DNA of 64,000 nt from Pseudomonas sp. H9 (GCF_004353925.1 NZ_SMOK01000012.1:310001-374000), one strand, 5' to 3'. Counted from the first letter of the stretch, positions 1 to 9,721 are shown. The notes: generated by a model not told the origin, from the sequence alone. A program made the numbers and translations.

Positions 1-1212
1 CACCAACTCGCGACGTTCGACCGCAACCTGGCGCACTTTCCATTGGCTGCGGCTGTCGAGCAGTGTCAGTTGACGCTCGTCCCAGCCCCATTCCTGGGTC
101 AGGCGCTGCAGCAGGTCACGCTGCCAGCTGGCGCTGCGTTGACGCCCGGGACCGGTGAGTTTTTTGTTCACTTTCAAATACAGGCTACGGCGCACCAGCT
201 CCAGGCGTTGATGCTCGCCGCGCCCTTGCAGGTACTGCTCAATACGCCGGTAAACCATCATGTACGGGTCGAGTTCATCGAGGTCCAGACGATTGGCGAA
301 GACCGCTTGCTTGAACTGCAGGCTCAGGCACTGCACCTGCGGGTGTTCGCTGGCGTATACCTCGGTCAGCAGCAGTTTGAGCACCGACTTGTAGGGTGAG
401 GCGATGCCCTTGAACAGTTGCCAGAGCCCGGCGCCGACGTACTCACCCGGTGGAATGTGCGCCAGATGGCCAAGGTCGAGGTTGTCTTCGGGGCGCACGA
501 AACGCTTGGACAGCAGGGTCTCGATGTACAGGTGATAACGCGATTCTTCGTAGGTCGGCACCATCCACCACAAAGGTGTACGCCCGGCCAGCCAGATCGC
601 GGTGCGGTAAAACTCATCGAGCAGCAAGTAGTGCTGGGTAGTGCCGCAGTCGTCGGAGCTCAATTGGCAGTCGCGCTCGCCCTTGGCGAAGCTTTGCGGC
701 TCGATCAGAAATAAATGGGCCTCGGCCCCTTGGCTGGCGGCCCAGGTTTCCAGGAGTTGGCATTTTTTGCGCAGTTCAGCCAGTTCGCTTTCACTCAGGT
801 CGGCGGTGTGGCAAACCCAGACGTCCATATCGCTCTGCTCGGCCTGAGCCAAGGTGCCGAGGCTACCCATCAGGAACAACCCTTGAATCGGCTGAGGCGG
901 GTTGCCGTGTCGAGGCCTGTAAGCGAATGAGCGGGTCAGGCGCTGGGCTTCAGCGAGCAGCTGATTGTCCGGCTCGAAATTCGCGACGCCTGCGGGCGTG
1001 GTGCCTGATACGTAACCTGGCAGCAGGGGGTGATTGACGTGCAGGAACAGTGGCAGCAGGGTCAATACTTGCTGCTGACGGCTCGACAAGCCTTCCATGG
1101 CGCGCGCCAGGCGGCCCTGGTTGAGCGTCAGGAAGCGCGTGCGCAGGTGGCTGAGCACCTTACGGTCGATACCTTGGTCAAGGTCGGGGCGAATTTCGTG
1201 GGGATGGTTCAT
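1..1212 (-). CDS. cyaA: Class I adenylate cyclase, N-terminal part
   Basis: Makes cyclic AMP from ATP in the cytoplasm. The reading frame runs from an ATG at 1212 off the window start, giving 404 codons (full-length class I enzymes are about twice that or more), so the C-terminal regulatory half is not seen. The N-terminus begins MNHPHEIRPDLD. The nucleotidyltransferase signature is present: Gly116-Ser117 (GSLGTLAQAEQSDMDVWVC) with the Asp pair Asp128/Asp130 that binds metal in this family. The gene lies alone, with a REP doublet upstream. Identity is firm; it is partial only because the window ends. Confidence 0.93.
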   Translation of the reverse strand, partial: MNHPHEIRPDLDQGIDRKVLSHLRTRFLTLNQGRLARAMEGLSSRQQQVLTLLPLFLHVNHPLLPGYVSGTTPAGVANFEPDNQLLAEAQRLTRSFAYRPRHGNPPQPIQGLFLMGSLGTLAQAEQSDMDVWVCHTADLSESELAELRKKCQLLETWAASQGAEAHLFLIEPQSFAKGERDCQLSSDDCGTTQHYLLLDEFYRTAIWLAGRTPLWWMVPTYEESRYHLYIETLLSKRFVRPEDNLDLGHLAHIPPGEYVGAGLWQLFKGIASPYKSVLKLLLTEVYASEHPQVQCLSLQFKQAVFANRLDLDELDPYMMVYRRIEQYLQGRGEHQRLELVRRSLYLKVNKKLTGPGRQRSASWQRDLLQRLTQEWGWDERQLTLLDSRSQWKVRQVAVERRELV

Positions 1213-1288
1213 TGCGGGCTAAACCGGCCGTCAGGGAGCAAGGGCAAGTTTAAGCGTTAATTTTATTTTGACGCCATTTTGTTAACGC

Positions 1289-1352
1289 ATCGCGGGGCAA
1301 GCCCGCCCCCACAGGCAGGTAATCACCTGTGGGAGCGGGCTTGCCCCGCGAT
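1289..1352. repeat. REP doublet, short-loop (class B)
   Basis: Two inverted copies of the P. putida-type REP core (ATCGCGGGGCAAGCCCGC and its complement) face each other, with the CCCACA/TGTGGG ends inward and about 14 nt between them. It lies between cyaA and the TIGR02647 gene, both on the minus strand. Confidence 0.9.
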
Positions 1353-1363
1353 TTTTGGTGTTC

Positions 1364-1609
1364 TCAGGCCGGCTGAGTGACGTTGAGGATGGTCAGCAGT
1401 TGCTGCGCATGCTCGGCCGCATCATGCCCCAGGCTGGTCAGGTAACCGCCATCGGGCTGGTCGGTCAGTTGTTTGTCGTACAGGCGTTGGGCTGCTGCGA
1501 TGAGATCTTTAGAAGCAGTGTTATGAACCTTGATCCCTTCCTGGGTGCTATCCAGGTTGAACAGGGCAAGAACTTCCAGCTCGGCAATCAGATCGGGGGT
1601 AAACGACAT
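1364..1609 (-). CDS. TIGR02647 family small protein
   Basis: An 81-residue soluble protein beginning MSFTPDLIAELEVLALF and ending NVTQPA. It resembles the Pseudomonas-restricted TIGR02647 family (about 80 residues, unknown function). It has no signal peptide or membrane segment and is predicted mostly helical, with the segment GGYLTSLGHDAAEHAQQLLTI near the end being the most family-like. The start at 1609 has a GGAG ribosome-binding site 6 nt upstream. It is separated from the next gene upstream by about 85 nt. Function cannot be given from sequence. Confidence 0.75.
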   Translation of the reverse strand: MSFTPDLIAELEVLALFNLDSTQEGIKVHNTASKDLIAAAQRLYDKQLTDQPDGGYLTSLGHDAAEHAQQLLTILNVTQPA

Positions 1610-1693
1610 AGAAACTCCGACTTCCAGACAGGGAGGGCAGCACCGTAGCCGGTGCCTGATTTCGCAGTGTAGTCAGGGAAATCCTGCTTTGCT

Positions 1694-1978
1694 TCAGTCC
1701 TTTTCAGGCGGCAGCTCAGGCAGGGCGCGCAAGGCGGTTTCATACCACTCGGTGTTAAAGGCACGGTCATCATCGAGCATCGCATCGATCTCGTAGGCCA
1801 GGACGTGGGCCATGAGGTTGAGGATGTCTTCGCGCTCGTAACCGACTAGGGTGAGCTTGTTGAAGGTGGCTTTGGCTGCGGGTGGGTTTTCGGTTTCGAT
1901 CTGGTTTTCGATCGCTTCGATCAAGGTCGACTCGGCGAACGCTTCGTCGTCGTTGTCGATTTCGGTTGGCTCGCTCAT
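1694..1978 (-). CDS. Small acidic conserved hypothetical protein
   Basis: A 94-residue acidic protein starting MSEPTEIDNDDEAFAEST. I chose the ATG at 1978 because GGAG lies 8 nt upstream and the N-terminus is then a coherent acidic stretch; the frame stays open further upstream but without a ribosome-binding site. It has no signal peptide or transmembrane segment. The middle (LTLVGYEREDILNLMAHVLA) looks helical. I do not recognise a named family. It is divergent from the GST gene at 2126, with a 147-bp spacer between them. Confidence 0.7.
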   Translation of the reverse strand: MSEPTEIDNDDEAFAESTLIEAIENQIETENPPAAKATFNKLTLVGYEREDILNLMAHVLAYEIDAMLDDDRAFNTEWYETALRALPELPPEKD

Positions 1979-2125
1979 GGGCGAATCTCCTCTAAAGGGA
2001 TGCTCAGTGTGCCATGAGCCAGACACCAATGCCTTGCTATCGACAAACTCCATGATGCTGGTCAGTAGCCTGGCATGGGTCTATAACATCCCGGCCAACC
2101 CCTTTGCGGCCTGGAGGCTGTTTTC

Positions 2126-2791
2126 ATGCTCAAGCTTCACGGATTTGCCGTCAGCAACTACTACAACATGGTCAAGCTGGCGCTGTTGGAAAAAGGCGTT
2201 CCGTTTCAGGAAGTGCTGTTCTTCGGCGGCCAAAGCCCGGAGGCACTGAAAGTCAGCCCGCGTGGCAAAGTGCCGGTGCTGGAGACAGAACATGGTTTTC
2301 TCAGCGAAACCAATCTGATCCTCGACTACATCGAGCAGACGCAACCCGTTGAGAAGGCTCTGATGCCGACCGACGCCTTTGCCCAGGCCAAGGTGCGCGA
2401 GTTGGCCAAGGAAATCGAGCTGTACATCGAACTGCCTGCCCGTGCTTGTTACCCGGAAGCCTTCTTTGGCACCAAGGTTGACCCGGCGATCAAAGAAAAA
2501 GCCAAAGCAGAGCTGCTGGCCGGGGTGCAAACGCTCAAGCGCAACGGTGCGTTCGCACCCTACGTTGCCGGTGAGCAGATGACCGTCGCCGATATGCTGT
2601 TCTGCTTCAGCCTCGATCTGGCCTGCGCCGTGGGCAAAGAGGTGTTTGAGATGGACCTGTTGGCGGACTTCCCACAGGCCAAGGCCCTGCTCAAGCACTT
2701 CAAGCAGAACCCCAACGTGCAGAAAATTGTTGCAGACAAGGACGCACAAATGCCGGCGTTTCTTGAGATGGTGCGTGGCTCCAAGCGCTAA
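2126..2791 (+). CDS. Glutathione S-transferase family protein
   Basis: A 221-residue cytoplasmic GST. The N-terminal thioredoxin-like domain starts MLKLHGFAVSNYYNMVKLAL; the cis-proline motif is Val49-Pro50 (RGKVPVLE) and the gamma-glutamyl-binding acidic turn is Glu61-Thr62 (LSETNLILDYIEQ). The helical C-terminal domain follows from about residue 90 (YIELPARACYPEAFFG). The ATG at 2126 follows GGAGG. The length is normal for bacterial GSTs. Substrate is unknown; the family covers glutathione conjugation, peroxidase and isomerase activities. It is convergent with argH. Confidence 0.88.
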   Translation: MLKLHGFAVSNYYNMVKLALLEKGVPFQEVLFFGGQSPEALKVSPRGKVPVLETEHGFLSETNLILDYIEQTQPVEKALMPTDAFAQAKVRELAKEIELYIELPARACYPEAFFGTKVDPAIKEKAKAELLAGVQTLKRNGAFAPYVAGEQMTVADMLFCFSLDLACAVGKEVFEMDLLADFPQAKALLKHFKQNPNVQKIVADKDAQMPAFLEMVRGSKR

Positions 2792-2804
2792 CCTGCACAC
2801 CGAA

Positions 2805-2836
2805 GCAGGCTCGCGGCATTGCGCCGACGAGCCTGC
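2805..2836. terminator. Hairpin between convergent GST gene and argH
   Basis: A perfect 9-bp inverted repeat, GCAGGCTCG and CGAGCCTGC, lies in the 53-bp gap between the ends of the two genes, with extra pairing in the loop (CGGC/GCCG). No T-tract follows on either strand, so it is a stem-loop at convergent ends rather than a classical intrinsic terminator. Confidence 0.5.
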
Positions 2837-2844
2837 GCCGTCAC

Positions 2845-4239
2845 TCAGCGGCTGGCCAGCAAGGCCTGGCCACGTGCTACGGCGGCGCGTACCTGGGCCG
2901 GGGCGGTACCACCGATGTGGTTACGGGCGTTGACCGAGCCTTCCAGGGTGAGCACCGCGAATACGTCTTGCTCGATCTGGTCGCTGAACTGACGCAGCTC
3001 TTCCAGGCTCATTTCCGCCAGGTCTTTGCCGGTATCGACGCCGTACTTCACTGCGTGGCCGACGATTTCGTGGCAGTCACGGAATGGCAGGCCGCGGCGT
3101 ACCAGGTAGTCAGCCAGGTCGGTGGCGGTGGAGAAGCCACGCAGGGCGGCTTCGCGCATGATCGCGTGGCGAGGCTTGATCGCCGGGATCATGTCGGCAA
3201 AGGCACGCAGCGAGTCGCGCAGGGTGTCGGCGGCGTCGAACAGCGGCTCTTTGTCTTCCTGGTTGTCCTTGTTGTAGGCCAGTGGCTGGCCTTTCATCAG
3301 GGTCAACAGGCCGGTGAGGGCGCCGAATACACGACCGGTCTTGCCGCGAACCAGCTCCGGAACGTCTGGGTTTTTCTTCTGCGGCATGATCGAGCTGCCG
3401 GTGCAGAAACGGTCGGGCAGGTCAATGAACTGGAACTGGGCGCTGGTCCACAGCACCAGCTCTTCAGAGAAGCGCGACAGGTGCATCATTGCCACACTGG
3501 CAGCGGCGCAGAATTCAATGGCGAAGTCGCGGTCGGAGACGCCGTCCAGCGAGTTGCCACCCACGGCTTCGAAGCCCAGCAACTGACAGGTCAGTTCGCG
3601 GTCGATCGGGTAAGTGGTGCCTGCCAGTGCAGCGCTACCCAGCGGCATGCGGTTGGTGCGCTTGCGGCAGTCAACCAGACGCTCGTAGTCGCGGCTGAGC
3701 ATCTCGAACCAAGCCAGCAGGTGGTGGCCGAAGGTGACCGGCTGAGCAGTTTGCAGGTGGGTGAAGCCGGGCATGATGGTTTCGGCTTCGCGCTCGGCTT
3801 GTTCCAGCAGGCCTTTTTGCAGGCGGGTGATTTCGGCCAGGATCAGGTCGATCTCGTCACGCAGCCACAGGCGGATGTCGGTGGCAACCTGGTCGTTACG
3901 GCTACGGCCGGTGTGCAGTTTTTTACCGGTGATGCCGATGCGGTCGGTCAGGCGTGCTTCGATGTTCATGTGCACGTCTTCAAGGTCGACGCGCCAGTCG
4001 AAGTTACCGGCCTCGATTTCACCCTGAATGGTTTTCAGGCCATCAATGATGGTGTCGCGCTCGGCGTCTGTGAGCACGCCGACCTTCGCCAGCATGGTGG
4101 CGTGGGCGATCGAACCCATGATGTCGTGGCGGTACAGGCGCTGGTCAAAATTGACGGAGGCGGTGAAACGGGCGACGAAGGCGTCGACGGGCTCACTGAA
4201 GCGGCCGCCCCAGGACTGATTGGTCTTGTCGGTGCTCAT
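2845..4239 (-). CDS. argH: Argininosuccinate lyase
   Basis: Catalyses the last step of arginine synthesis: argininosuccinate to arginine plus fumarate. The protein has 464 residues, the normal length. The fumarase/aspartase superfamily signature [11 protein letters not shown] is at 281-291 (mobile catalytic serine loop), the substrate-binding segment [12 protein letters not shown] is at 110-121, and the conserved THLQ with His161 is present. The start ATG at 4239 gives the typical N-terminus [17 protein letters not shown]. It lies next to algR as in other Pseudomonas. Two more arginine genes, argE and argA, lie 55 kb away in this window. Confidence 0.97.
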   Translation of the reverse strand: MSTDKTNQSWGGRFSEPVDAFVARFTASVNFDQRLYRHDIMGSIAHATMLAKVGVLTDAERDTIIDGLKTIQGEIEAGNFDWRVDLEDVHMNIEARLTDRIGITGKKLHTGRSRNDQVATDIRLWLRDEIDLILAEITRLQKGLLEQAEREAETIMPGFTHLQTAQPVTFGHHLLAWFEMLSRDYERLVDCRKRTNRMPLGSAALAGTTYPIDRELTCQLLGFEAVGGNSLDGVSDRDFAIEFCAAASVAMMHLSRFSEELVLWTSAQFQFIDLPDRFCTGSSIMPQKKNPDVPELVRGKTGRVFGALTGLLTLMKGQPLAYNKDNQEDKEPLFDAADTLRDSLRAFADMIPAIKPRHAIMREAALRGFSTATDLADYLVRRGLPFRDCHEIVGHAVKYGVDTGKDLAEMSLEELRQFSDQIEQDVFAVLTLEGSVNARNHIGGTAPAQVRAAVARGQALLASR

Positions 4240-4560
4240 GGATTCACTCGTTGAAGGCGTGAACGGAAAAGTGCTGCCGATGATAACAGGGTTAAGGGCT
4301 GCACCGTAGGACGGCGGTCGGTGCGTGTGCGTGATTGTGTCGCAGCACAGGCGCGCGACAGGGCGTGCGCAACAGGATATTTATCGATTGAACGGCAGTG
4401 TTGCGGCAACCGTCTACAGTTGGACAGAGGATCGGCATGTTTCTAGCCGACCAGTGAATCTTTAGCCTTCGTGCGAGTCTGAGCGTGGATCGCCGTGACG
4501 GTCGTACCTCACTTGTCTACGCTACCCTTGTGCGAGACTCACGCAGGAATCCAGCGCAAT
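4240..4560 (+). promoter_or_regulatory. argH-algR intergenic control region; weak AlgU-like promoter
   Basis: 321 bp without a gene between the divergent starts of argH and algR. No histidine-kinase sequence is seen here; in P. aeruginosa the kinase gene algZ/fimS sits at this place. On the plus strand GAATCT (4456-4461), 16 nt, then TCTGA (4478-4482) resembles the AlgU/sigma-E type promoter (GAACTT-N16-TCTGA) with two mismatches in the -35. The start site is inferred only. Confidence 0.35.
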
Positions 4561-5307
4561 ATGAATGTCCTGATCGTTGATGACGAACCCCAAGCCCGGG
4601 AACGCCTGAGCCGACTGCTCGGTGAACTGGGAGGCTATACAGTACTGGAGCCCAGTGCCAGCAATGGCGAAGAGGCTCTGGCCCTGATCGACAGCCTCAA
4701 ACCTGAGGTGGTCCTGCTCGACATCCGCATGCCTGGTCTGGATGGCTTGCAGGTCGCCGCGCGCTTGTGCGAGCGCGAGGCACCGCCTGCTGTAGTGTTC
4801 TGTACCGGTGATGACGAGTTCACCGTGCAGTCCTTCAAAGACAGCACGTTGGGCTACGTGCTCAAACCGGTGACGGCCGATGCCCTGCGTGAAGCCTTGC
4901 GCAAGGCCGAGCGGCCCAATCGGGTGCAACTGGCGGCGTTGACGCGCCCGGCAGCCGAGAGTGGCAGTGGCCCGCGTAGCCATATCAGTGCGCGCACCCG
5001 TAAAGGCATCGAGTTGATTCCCCTGGACCAGGTGATCTACTTCATCGCCGACCATAAGTACGTGACCTTGCGCCACGACGCCGGCGAGGTGCTCCTGGAT
5101 GAGCCGCTCAAGGCGCTGGAAGACGAGTTTGGTGATCGTTTTGTGCGGATTCACCGCAACGCGTTGGTGGCCCGCAACCGAATCGACCGGCTGCAGCGCA
5201 CGCCGCTGGGGCATTTTCAGCTGTACCTCAAAGGCCTCAATGGCGATGCATTGATTGTCAGCCGTCGGCATGTGGCCGGTGTGCGCAACATGATGCGACA
5301 GCTTTAG
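4561..5307 (+). CDS. algR: LytTR-family response regulator AlgR
   Basis: A DNA-binding response regulator that in Pseudomonas controls alginate, motility and envelope genes. The chosen start MNVLIVDDEPQARERL gives 248 residues, the exact family length; an upstream in-frame GTG would add 22 residues without homology. The receiver domain has acidic Asp7/Asp8 and phosphoacceptor Asp54 (VVLLDIRMPGLDG), with Lys at KPVTADALREAL. The C-terminal LytTR domain spans about 145-247 (IPLDQVIYFIADHKYVTL ... FVRIHRNALVARNRID). The cognate kinase gene algZ is not adjacent. hemC follows after 117 nt. Confidence 0.96.
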   Translation: MNVLIVDDEPQARERLSRLLGELGGYTVLEPSASNGEEALALIDSLKPEVVLLDIRMPGLDGLQVAARLCEREAPPAVVFCTGDDEFTVQSFKDSTLGYVLKPVTADALREALRKAERPNRVQLAALTRPAAESGSGPRSHISARTRKGIELIPLDQVIYFIADHKYVTLRHDAGEVLLDEPLKALEDEFGDRFVRIHRNALVARNRIDRLQRTPLGHFQLYLKGLNGDALIVSRRHVAGVRNMMRQL

Positions 5308-5424
5308 GCCGGGGCTGGAGAATTTTCCTACCAAGGATGGTGCATTTCTCCAGTGACATAGATCTGCAAGTGGGTCGGACTGAGCTGTTATCATCCGTTA
5401 CATCTATCTTGTACGGATCGATCC

Positions 5425-6366
5425 ATGTCCACTCGTGAAATCCGCATCGCCACACGCAAAAGTGCTCTTGCCTTGTGGCAGGCCGAATACGTCAAAGCCC
5501 GTCTGGAGCAGGCCCACCCGGGTTTGCTGGTAACACTGGTCCCGATGGTTAGCCGGGGCGACAAGCTGCTTGACTCACCGTTGTCGAAAATCGGTGGCAA
5601 GGGTCTGTTCGTCAAGGAACTGGAAACCGCGCTGCTGGAAAACCAGGCCGACATCGCCGTGCATTCGATGAAAGACGTGCCCATGGACTTCCCCGAGGGC
5701 CTGGGCCTGTACTGCATCTGCGAGCGCGAAGACCCGCGTGACGCCTTTGTTTCCAATACCTTCAAGAGCCTGGATGAGCTGCCAGCTGGCAGTATCGTGG
5801 GCACTTCCAGCTTGCGTCGCCAGGCGCAACTGCTGACCCGTCGCCCGGACCTTGAAATCCGCTTCCTGCGTGGCAACGTCAATACGCGCTTGGCCAAACT
5901 CGATGCGGGTGAGTACGACGCGATCATCCTGGCCGCCGCCGGCTTGATCCGCCTGGGCTTTGAAGCGCGCATCACCTCCGGCATCAGCGTCGAAGACAGC
6001 CTGCCTGCTGGTGGCCAGGGTGCCGTGGGCATCGAATGCCGCAGCGCCGACAGTGAAATTCACGCGTTGCTGGCGCCTCTGCACCATCAGGACACCGCCG
6101 ACCGCGTGGTTGCCGAACGGGCGCTCAACAAGCATCTCAATGGCGGTTGCCAGGTGCCGATTGCCTGTTATGCCGTGCTCGAAGGTGACCAATTGTGGCT
6201 GCGTGGCCTGGTGGGTGAACCCAGTGGCGGCAAGTTGCTGTGCGCCGAAGCCCGTGCGCCGCGCCAGGATGCTGAAGCCCTGGGCGTGCAGGTGGCCGAA
6301 GACCTGCTCAAACAAGGCGCTGACGACATCCTCAAAGCCGTTTATGGCGAGGCCGGTCACCCGTGA
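5425..6366 (+). CDS. hemC: Hydroxymethylbilane synthase (porphobilinogen deaminase)
   Basis: Condenses four porphobilinogen molecules into hydroxymethylbilane in heme synthesis. The protein has 313 residues and starts [19 protein letters not shown]. The dipyrromethane cofactor attaches to Cys242 in [13 protein letters not shown]; conserved [11 protein letters not shown] (about 57-67) and AVHSMKDVP (78-86, catalytic Asp84) are intact. Its stop overlaps the start of hemD by 4 nt (ATGA-type coupling at 6363-6366), and hemD, hemX and hemY follow, so the four are probably one transcript. hemB lies 15 kb downstream. Confidence 0.97.
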   Translation: MSTREIRIATRKSALALWQAEYVKARLEQAHPGLLVTLVPMVSRGDKLLDSPLSKIGGKGLFVKELETALLENQADIAVHSMKDVPMDFPEGLGLYCICEREDPRDAFVSNTFKSLDELPAGSIVGTSSLRRQAQLLTRRPDLEIRFLRGNVNTRLAKLDAGEYDAIILAAAGLIRLGFEARITSGISVEDSLPAGGQGAVGIECRSADSEIHALLAPLHHQDTADRVVAERALNKHLNGGCQVPIACYAVLEGDQLWLRGLVGEPSGGKLLCAEARAPRQDAEALGVQVAEDLLKQGADDILKAVYGEAGHP

Positions 6367-7130
6367 GCGGCTGGCGTCTGCTCCTGACCCGGCCAGCGGA
6401 AGAATGCGCTGCGCTGGCACAGGCGCTGGCCGAACAAGGGGTTGCCAGTAGCAGCCTACCGTTGCTCGACATCGAGCCGCTGGAACTGGACGAGGCGCAG
6501 CTGGACGTGTTGCGTGGTGTCGATCGTTACGCCGCCATCATTGTGGTCAGCAAGCCGGCGGCCCGCCTCGGGTTGGCCGCGTTATCCCCTTACTGGCCAC
6601 AGCTACCTGAACAAGCCTGGTTCACGGTGGGGGCCGCCTCTGCACAGGTGCTTCAGGCCAGCGGCTGCCAGGTCAGCTACCCCGCCGCCGGCGACGATAG
6701 CGAAGCACTGCTGCAGTTACCGGCGTTGCATCAGGTAATCGCCGGCCCGGCACCCCGGGTGTTGATCATGCGCGGTGAAGGGGGGCGCGAATTGCTTGCC
6801 GAGCGTCTCACCGAGCGAGGTGCTAGTGTCGATTATCTGCAACTCTATCGCCGCTTGCTGCCGACTTACCCCGACGGTGCGCTGCCTGCGCGTGTTGCCG
6901 AGGAACGCCTGAACGGCTTGGTGGTCAGCAGTGGGCAGGGTTTTGAACATTTGCGGCAGTTGGCCGGGGAAGATTGGCCTCAGCTCGCACAGCTGACGCT
7001 GTTCGTTCCCAGCCCGCGTGTTGCCGCGCAAGCCCGGGATGCCGGGGCACAGAATGTAGTGGACTGTCGCGGTGCCAGTGCCGCGGCGTTGTTGGCAGCC
7101 CTGCAGCAAATGCCTGCACCTGCCCTCTGA
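6363..7130 (+). CDS. hemD: Uroporphyrinogen-III synthase
   Basis: Cyclises and inverts ring D of hydroxymethylbilane to give uroporphyrinogen III. The 255-residue protein starts with GTG at 6363 ([22 protein letters not shown]), overlapping the hemC stop. The HEM4 fold is recognised from the poorly conserved but characteristic pieces LLLTRPAEE at the N-terminus, [10 protein letters not shown] (about 60), a central [14 protein letters not shown] and [11 protein letters not shown] near 180. Sequence conservation in this family is low; position directly after hemC supports the call. Confidence 0.93.
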   Translation: MSGWRLLLTRPAEECAALAQALAEQGVASSSLPLLDIEPLELDEAQLDVLRGVDRYAAIIVVSKPAARLGLAALSPYWPQLPEQAWFTVGAASAQVLQASGCQVSYPAAGDDSEALLQLPALHQVIAGPAPRVLIMRGEGGRELLAERLTERGASVDYLQLYRRLLPTYPDGALPARVAEERLNGLVVSSGQGFEHLRQLAGEDWPQLAQLTLFVPSPRVAAQARDAGAQNVVDCRGASAAALLAALQQMPAPAL

Positions 7131-7175
7131 AGCGCTAAGCTGATTGGCGACGAGCCCAATGCAAAGGATGGATAC

Positions 7176-8270
7176 GTGAGCGAAACTGTCTTGCCCAACG
7201 ATGACCTGCAATCGACGCCAGCGGCGTCTGAACCCTCTGCCACTACGCCGGGCAAACGTTCGGGCAATGGGCTGGCCGTCCTGGCGCTGCTGCTCGGCGC
7301 CGCAGGCGTAGCCGTCGGTGGTTGGGGTGTATGGCAGGTGCGTCAGCTCCAGGGCGCCGAACAGGGCCAGGGGCAATACCTGCAATCCTTGAGCGAAAAG
7401 ACCCAGGCGTTGCAATTGCGTGAGCAGCAGATCTCGGCGCAGCTGGCGAAGTTGCCTGCGGCTGACGAGCTGGAAGACCGCCGCCGCTTGGTCGCGCAAC
7501 TGCAGGGCGATCAACAACGCTTGAGCCAGCGTCTGGAAACCATTCTAGGGGCCAGCCGCAAGGACTGGCGTCTGGCCGAGGCGGAGCACTTGTTGCGTCT
7601 GGCAAGCTTGCGCTTGTCTGCGTTGCAGGATGTTGTCAGCGCCCGTGCGCTGGTGCAGGGTGCCGATGACATCCTGCGAGAGCAGAGCGACCCGGGTGCT
7701 TTTGCCGCCCGTGAGCAACTGGCCAAGAGCCTGGCCACGCTCAACAGCGTTCAACAGCCGGATCGCACCGGGCTGTTCCTGAAACTGGCAGCTCAGCGTG
7801 AGCTGGTCCAGCAGCTCAGCGCGCAATCGCCCGAATTCAACAGTGATGCCGATGCGTTGGGTGCGCTGACTGCTGATGGTGATGGCGCCAGTCGTTGGTC
7901 GCAGTGGTGGGCAGAGATGTCCAAGTACTTCCAGATCGATTTCGACGTGGATGACAATGTCCGTCCATTGCTGGCCGGGCAGTCGCTTAATCAGCTTCGC
8001 CTGGCGTTGAGCCTGACCATCGAGCAAGCCCAGTGGGCGGCACTCAACGGTGAGGCGAAGGTCTACACCCAGGCCCTGGACGACGCGCGCAGTGTCTTGC
8101 TGGCCAACTTCAACCCGGACAACCCGCAAAGCAAGGCCATGCTCGACAGCCTCAACGCATTGGCCGAGGAGCCGGTATCGGTGGTGGTCCCGGATCTGGC
8201 CGACAGCCTCAGCGCCGTACAAGCCTACCTTGAGCGTCGGCACCTGCCGGCCGAGGAGGCTAAGCCATGA
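7176..8270 (+). CDS. hemX: HemX-like membrane protein
   Basis: A 364-residue inner-membrane protein of the HemX family, often misnamed uroporphyrinogen-III C-methyltransferase. A short Ser/Thr/Pro-rich cytoplasmic tail is followed by one transmembrane helix at about 28-50 (LAVLALLLGAAGVAVGGWGV), then a long periplasmic coiled-coil region rich in Gln and Leu. No SAM-binding methyltransferase motif is visible. The start is GTG at 7176 with AAAGGA upstream. It overlaps hemY by 4 nt. Its exact biochemical role in heme synthesis is not established. Confidence 0.9.
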   Translation: MSETVLPNDDLQSTPAASEPSATTPGKRSGNGLAVLALLLGAAGVAVGGWGVWQVRQLQGAEQGQGQYLQSLSEKTQALQLREQQISAQLAKLPAADELEDRRRLVAQLQGDQQRLSQRLETILGASRKDWRLAEAEHLLRLASLRLSALQDVVSARALVQGADDILREQSDPGAFAAREQLAKSLATLNSVQQPDRTGLFLKLAAQRELVQQLSAQSPEFNSDADALGALTADGDGASRWSQWWAEMSKYFQIDFDVDDNVRPLLAGQSLNQLRLALSLTIEQAQWAALNGEAKVYTQALDDARSVLLANFNPDNPQSKAMLDSLNALAEEPVSVVVPDLADSLSAVQAYLERRHLPAEEAKP

Positions 8271-9505
8271 AGCGCGTCTACCTGCTGGCGGTTGTGGCCA
8301 TTGCGGCCGCTGCCGCACTCGGGATCGCCATCGCCAAGCACAGTGGTTATGTGCTGATTTCATACGGCAGCTTTCGCTATCAGTCAGGGCTGTGGGCGGC
8401 GCTGGCGGTCTTGGCCTGCATCATTCTCGGCGTGCTGCTGGTGCGCTACCTGGTCGGTTTGGTGCTGACTTCCAGCGGTGTGGTCAACCCGTGGTCGCGG
8501 CGTAACCGCAGCCGTCGTACGCGCCTGGCAATCGAGCAGGGCCAGTTGGATCTTGCTGAGGGCCGTTGGGCGAGCGCGCAGCGCCACTTGCAGCGTGCAG
8601 CCGAGGCTGAGCGTCAACCCTTGTTGTACTACCTCGGCGCTGCCCGCGCGGCGAACGAGCTGGGGCGGATCGAGGACCGCGATAACCTGCTTGAGCGTGC
8701 TCTGGAGCGCCAGCCGCAAGCGGAGCTGGCCATCGCCTTGAGCCATGCCCAACTGCAGATGGATCACGGTGAGAGCGATGCGGCTTTGATGACATTGCAA
8801 GCCATGCAGGAACGTCATCCGCATAACGCTCAAGTGCTCAGATTGCTGCAACGGCTGTACCGCGAGCGCGGCGACTGGTCGGCACTGATTCGCCTGATGC
8901 CAGAGTTGCGCAAAGGCAAGGTACTGCCCGCCGCTGAATTGGCAGATCTGGAGCAGCGCGCCTGGGGAGAAAACCTCAGCCTTGCTGCCAGTCGTGAAGG
9001 GGAAGAGCAAAGCGCACTGCAGTCACTTGAGCGGGCTTGGCAACAACTGACAGCCGCGCAGCGCCAGGAGCCACAGCTGGTGTTGGCCTATGCCGAGCAG
9101 TTGCGTCAGTTGGGGGCCGAAAGTGAGGCTGAGAAGGCCCTGCGCACGGCACTCAAACGTGAGTATGAAAGTCATCTGGCGCGCCTTTATGGTTTGGTGC
9201 GTGGTTCTGATCCGGCGCGGCAGTTACAAACGGCCGAAGGCTGGTTGAAGGAGCATGGCGATGACCCAGGGCTGTTGCTCACTCTGGGGCGGTTGAGCCT
9301 GCAGAACCGGCTGTGGGGCAAGGCGCGTGATTACCTGGAAAGTAGTTTGCGCCTGCAGCGAAATCCTGAGGCCTGTGCCGAGCTGGCACGTTTGTTGGCC
9401 GGGCTGGGTGATTCCGAGCGCAGCAATCAGCTATTTCAGGAAGGCTTGGGGCTGCTCGACGAGCGCCTGCTGGCATTGCCCTTGCCTGGGGCTGTGCAAG
9501 CCTGA
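8267..9505 (+). CDS. hemY: HemY-like TPR membrane protein
   Basis: A 412-residue protein with two N-terminal transmembrane helices (about 5-22 and 40-65, LWAALAVLACIILGVLLVRYLVG; HemY_N domain) followed by a long array of helical TPR-like repeats (for example LYYLGAARAANELGRIEDRDNLLERAL, LLLTLGRLSLQNRLWGKARDYLE). It is the proteobacterial HemY, not the protoporphyrinogen oxidase of Gram-positives. Last gene of the hemCDXY run, followed at once by a stem-loop. Likely an assembly or scaffold factor; function is inferred. Confidence 0.9.
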   Translation: MKRVYLLAVVAIAAAAALGIAIAKHSGYVLISYGSFRYQSGLWAALAVLACIILGVLLVRYLVGLVLTSSGVVNPWSRRNRSRRTRLAIEQGQLDLAEGRWASAQRHLQRAAEAERQPLLYYLGAARAANELGRIEDRDNLLERALERQPQAELAIALSHAQLQMDHGESDAALMTLQAMQERHPHNAQVLRLLQRLYRERGDWSALIRLMPELRKGKVLPAAELADLEQRAWGENLSLAASREGEEQSALQSLERAWQQLTAAQRQEPQLVLAYAEQLRQLGAESEAEKALRTALKREYESHLARLYGLVRGSDPARQLQTAEGWLKEHGDDPGLLLTLGRLSLQNRLWGKARDYLESSLRLQRNPEACAELARLLAGLGDSERSNQLFQEGLGLLDERLLALPLPGAVQA

Positions 9506-9510
9506 CTGAC

Positions 9511-9542
9511 CCTTGGGTGTGCGCTAATGCGCATGCCCAAGG
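9511..9542 (+). terminator. Stem-loop after hemY
   Basis: Five bases after the hemY stop, CCTTGGGTGTGCGC pairs with GCGCATGCCCAAGG over 14 positions in RNA (two G-U pairs) around a TAAT loop. No U-run follows, so it may work as a Rho-assisted terminator or 3'-end stabiliser for the hem transcript. Confidence 0.5.
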
Positions 9543-9721
9543 TGTTGCAGAAAAGACCTACAAGTCCAGGTTTATTTTCCTTATAAGAGCCGACGAATTT
9601 TCTACGCGGCTACGCGATTATTCCCTTTCACTTCAGGGACTTACCTTATTTGTCGTGCCTTGAAACAAGACGCGACTTTCCTCTACCGTTGAAGCTTGTT
9701 TAATTCGATAACGGACACATC

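Noticed and set aside
2917..4254. 445-codon open frame on the plus strand opposite argH
   Set aside because: It is an antisense shadow of argH created by GC-rich third positions; its translation has no family features, and argH is unmistakable.
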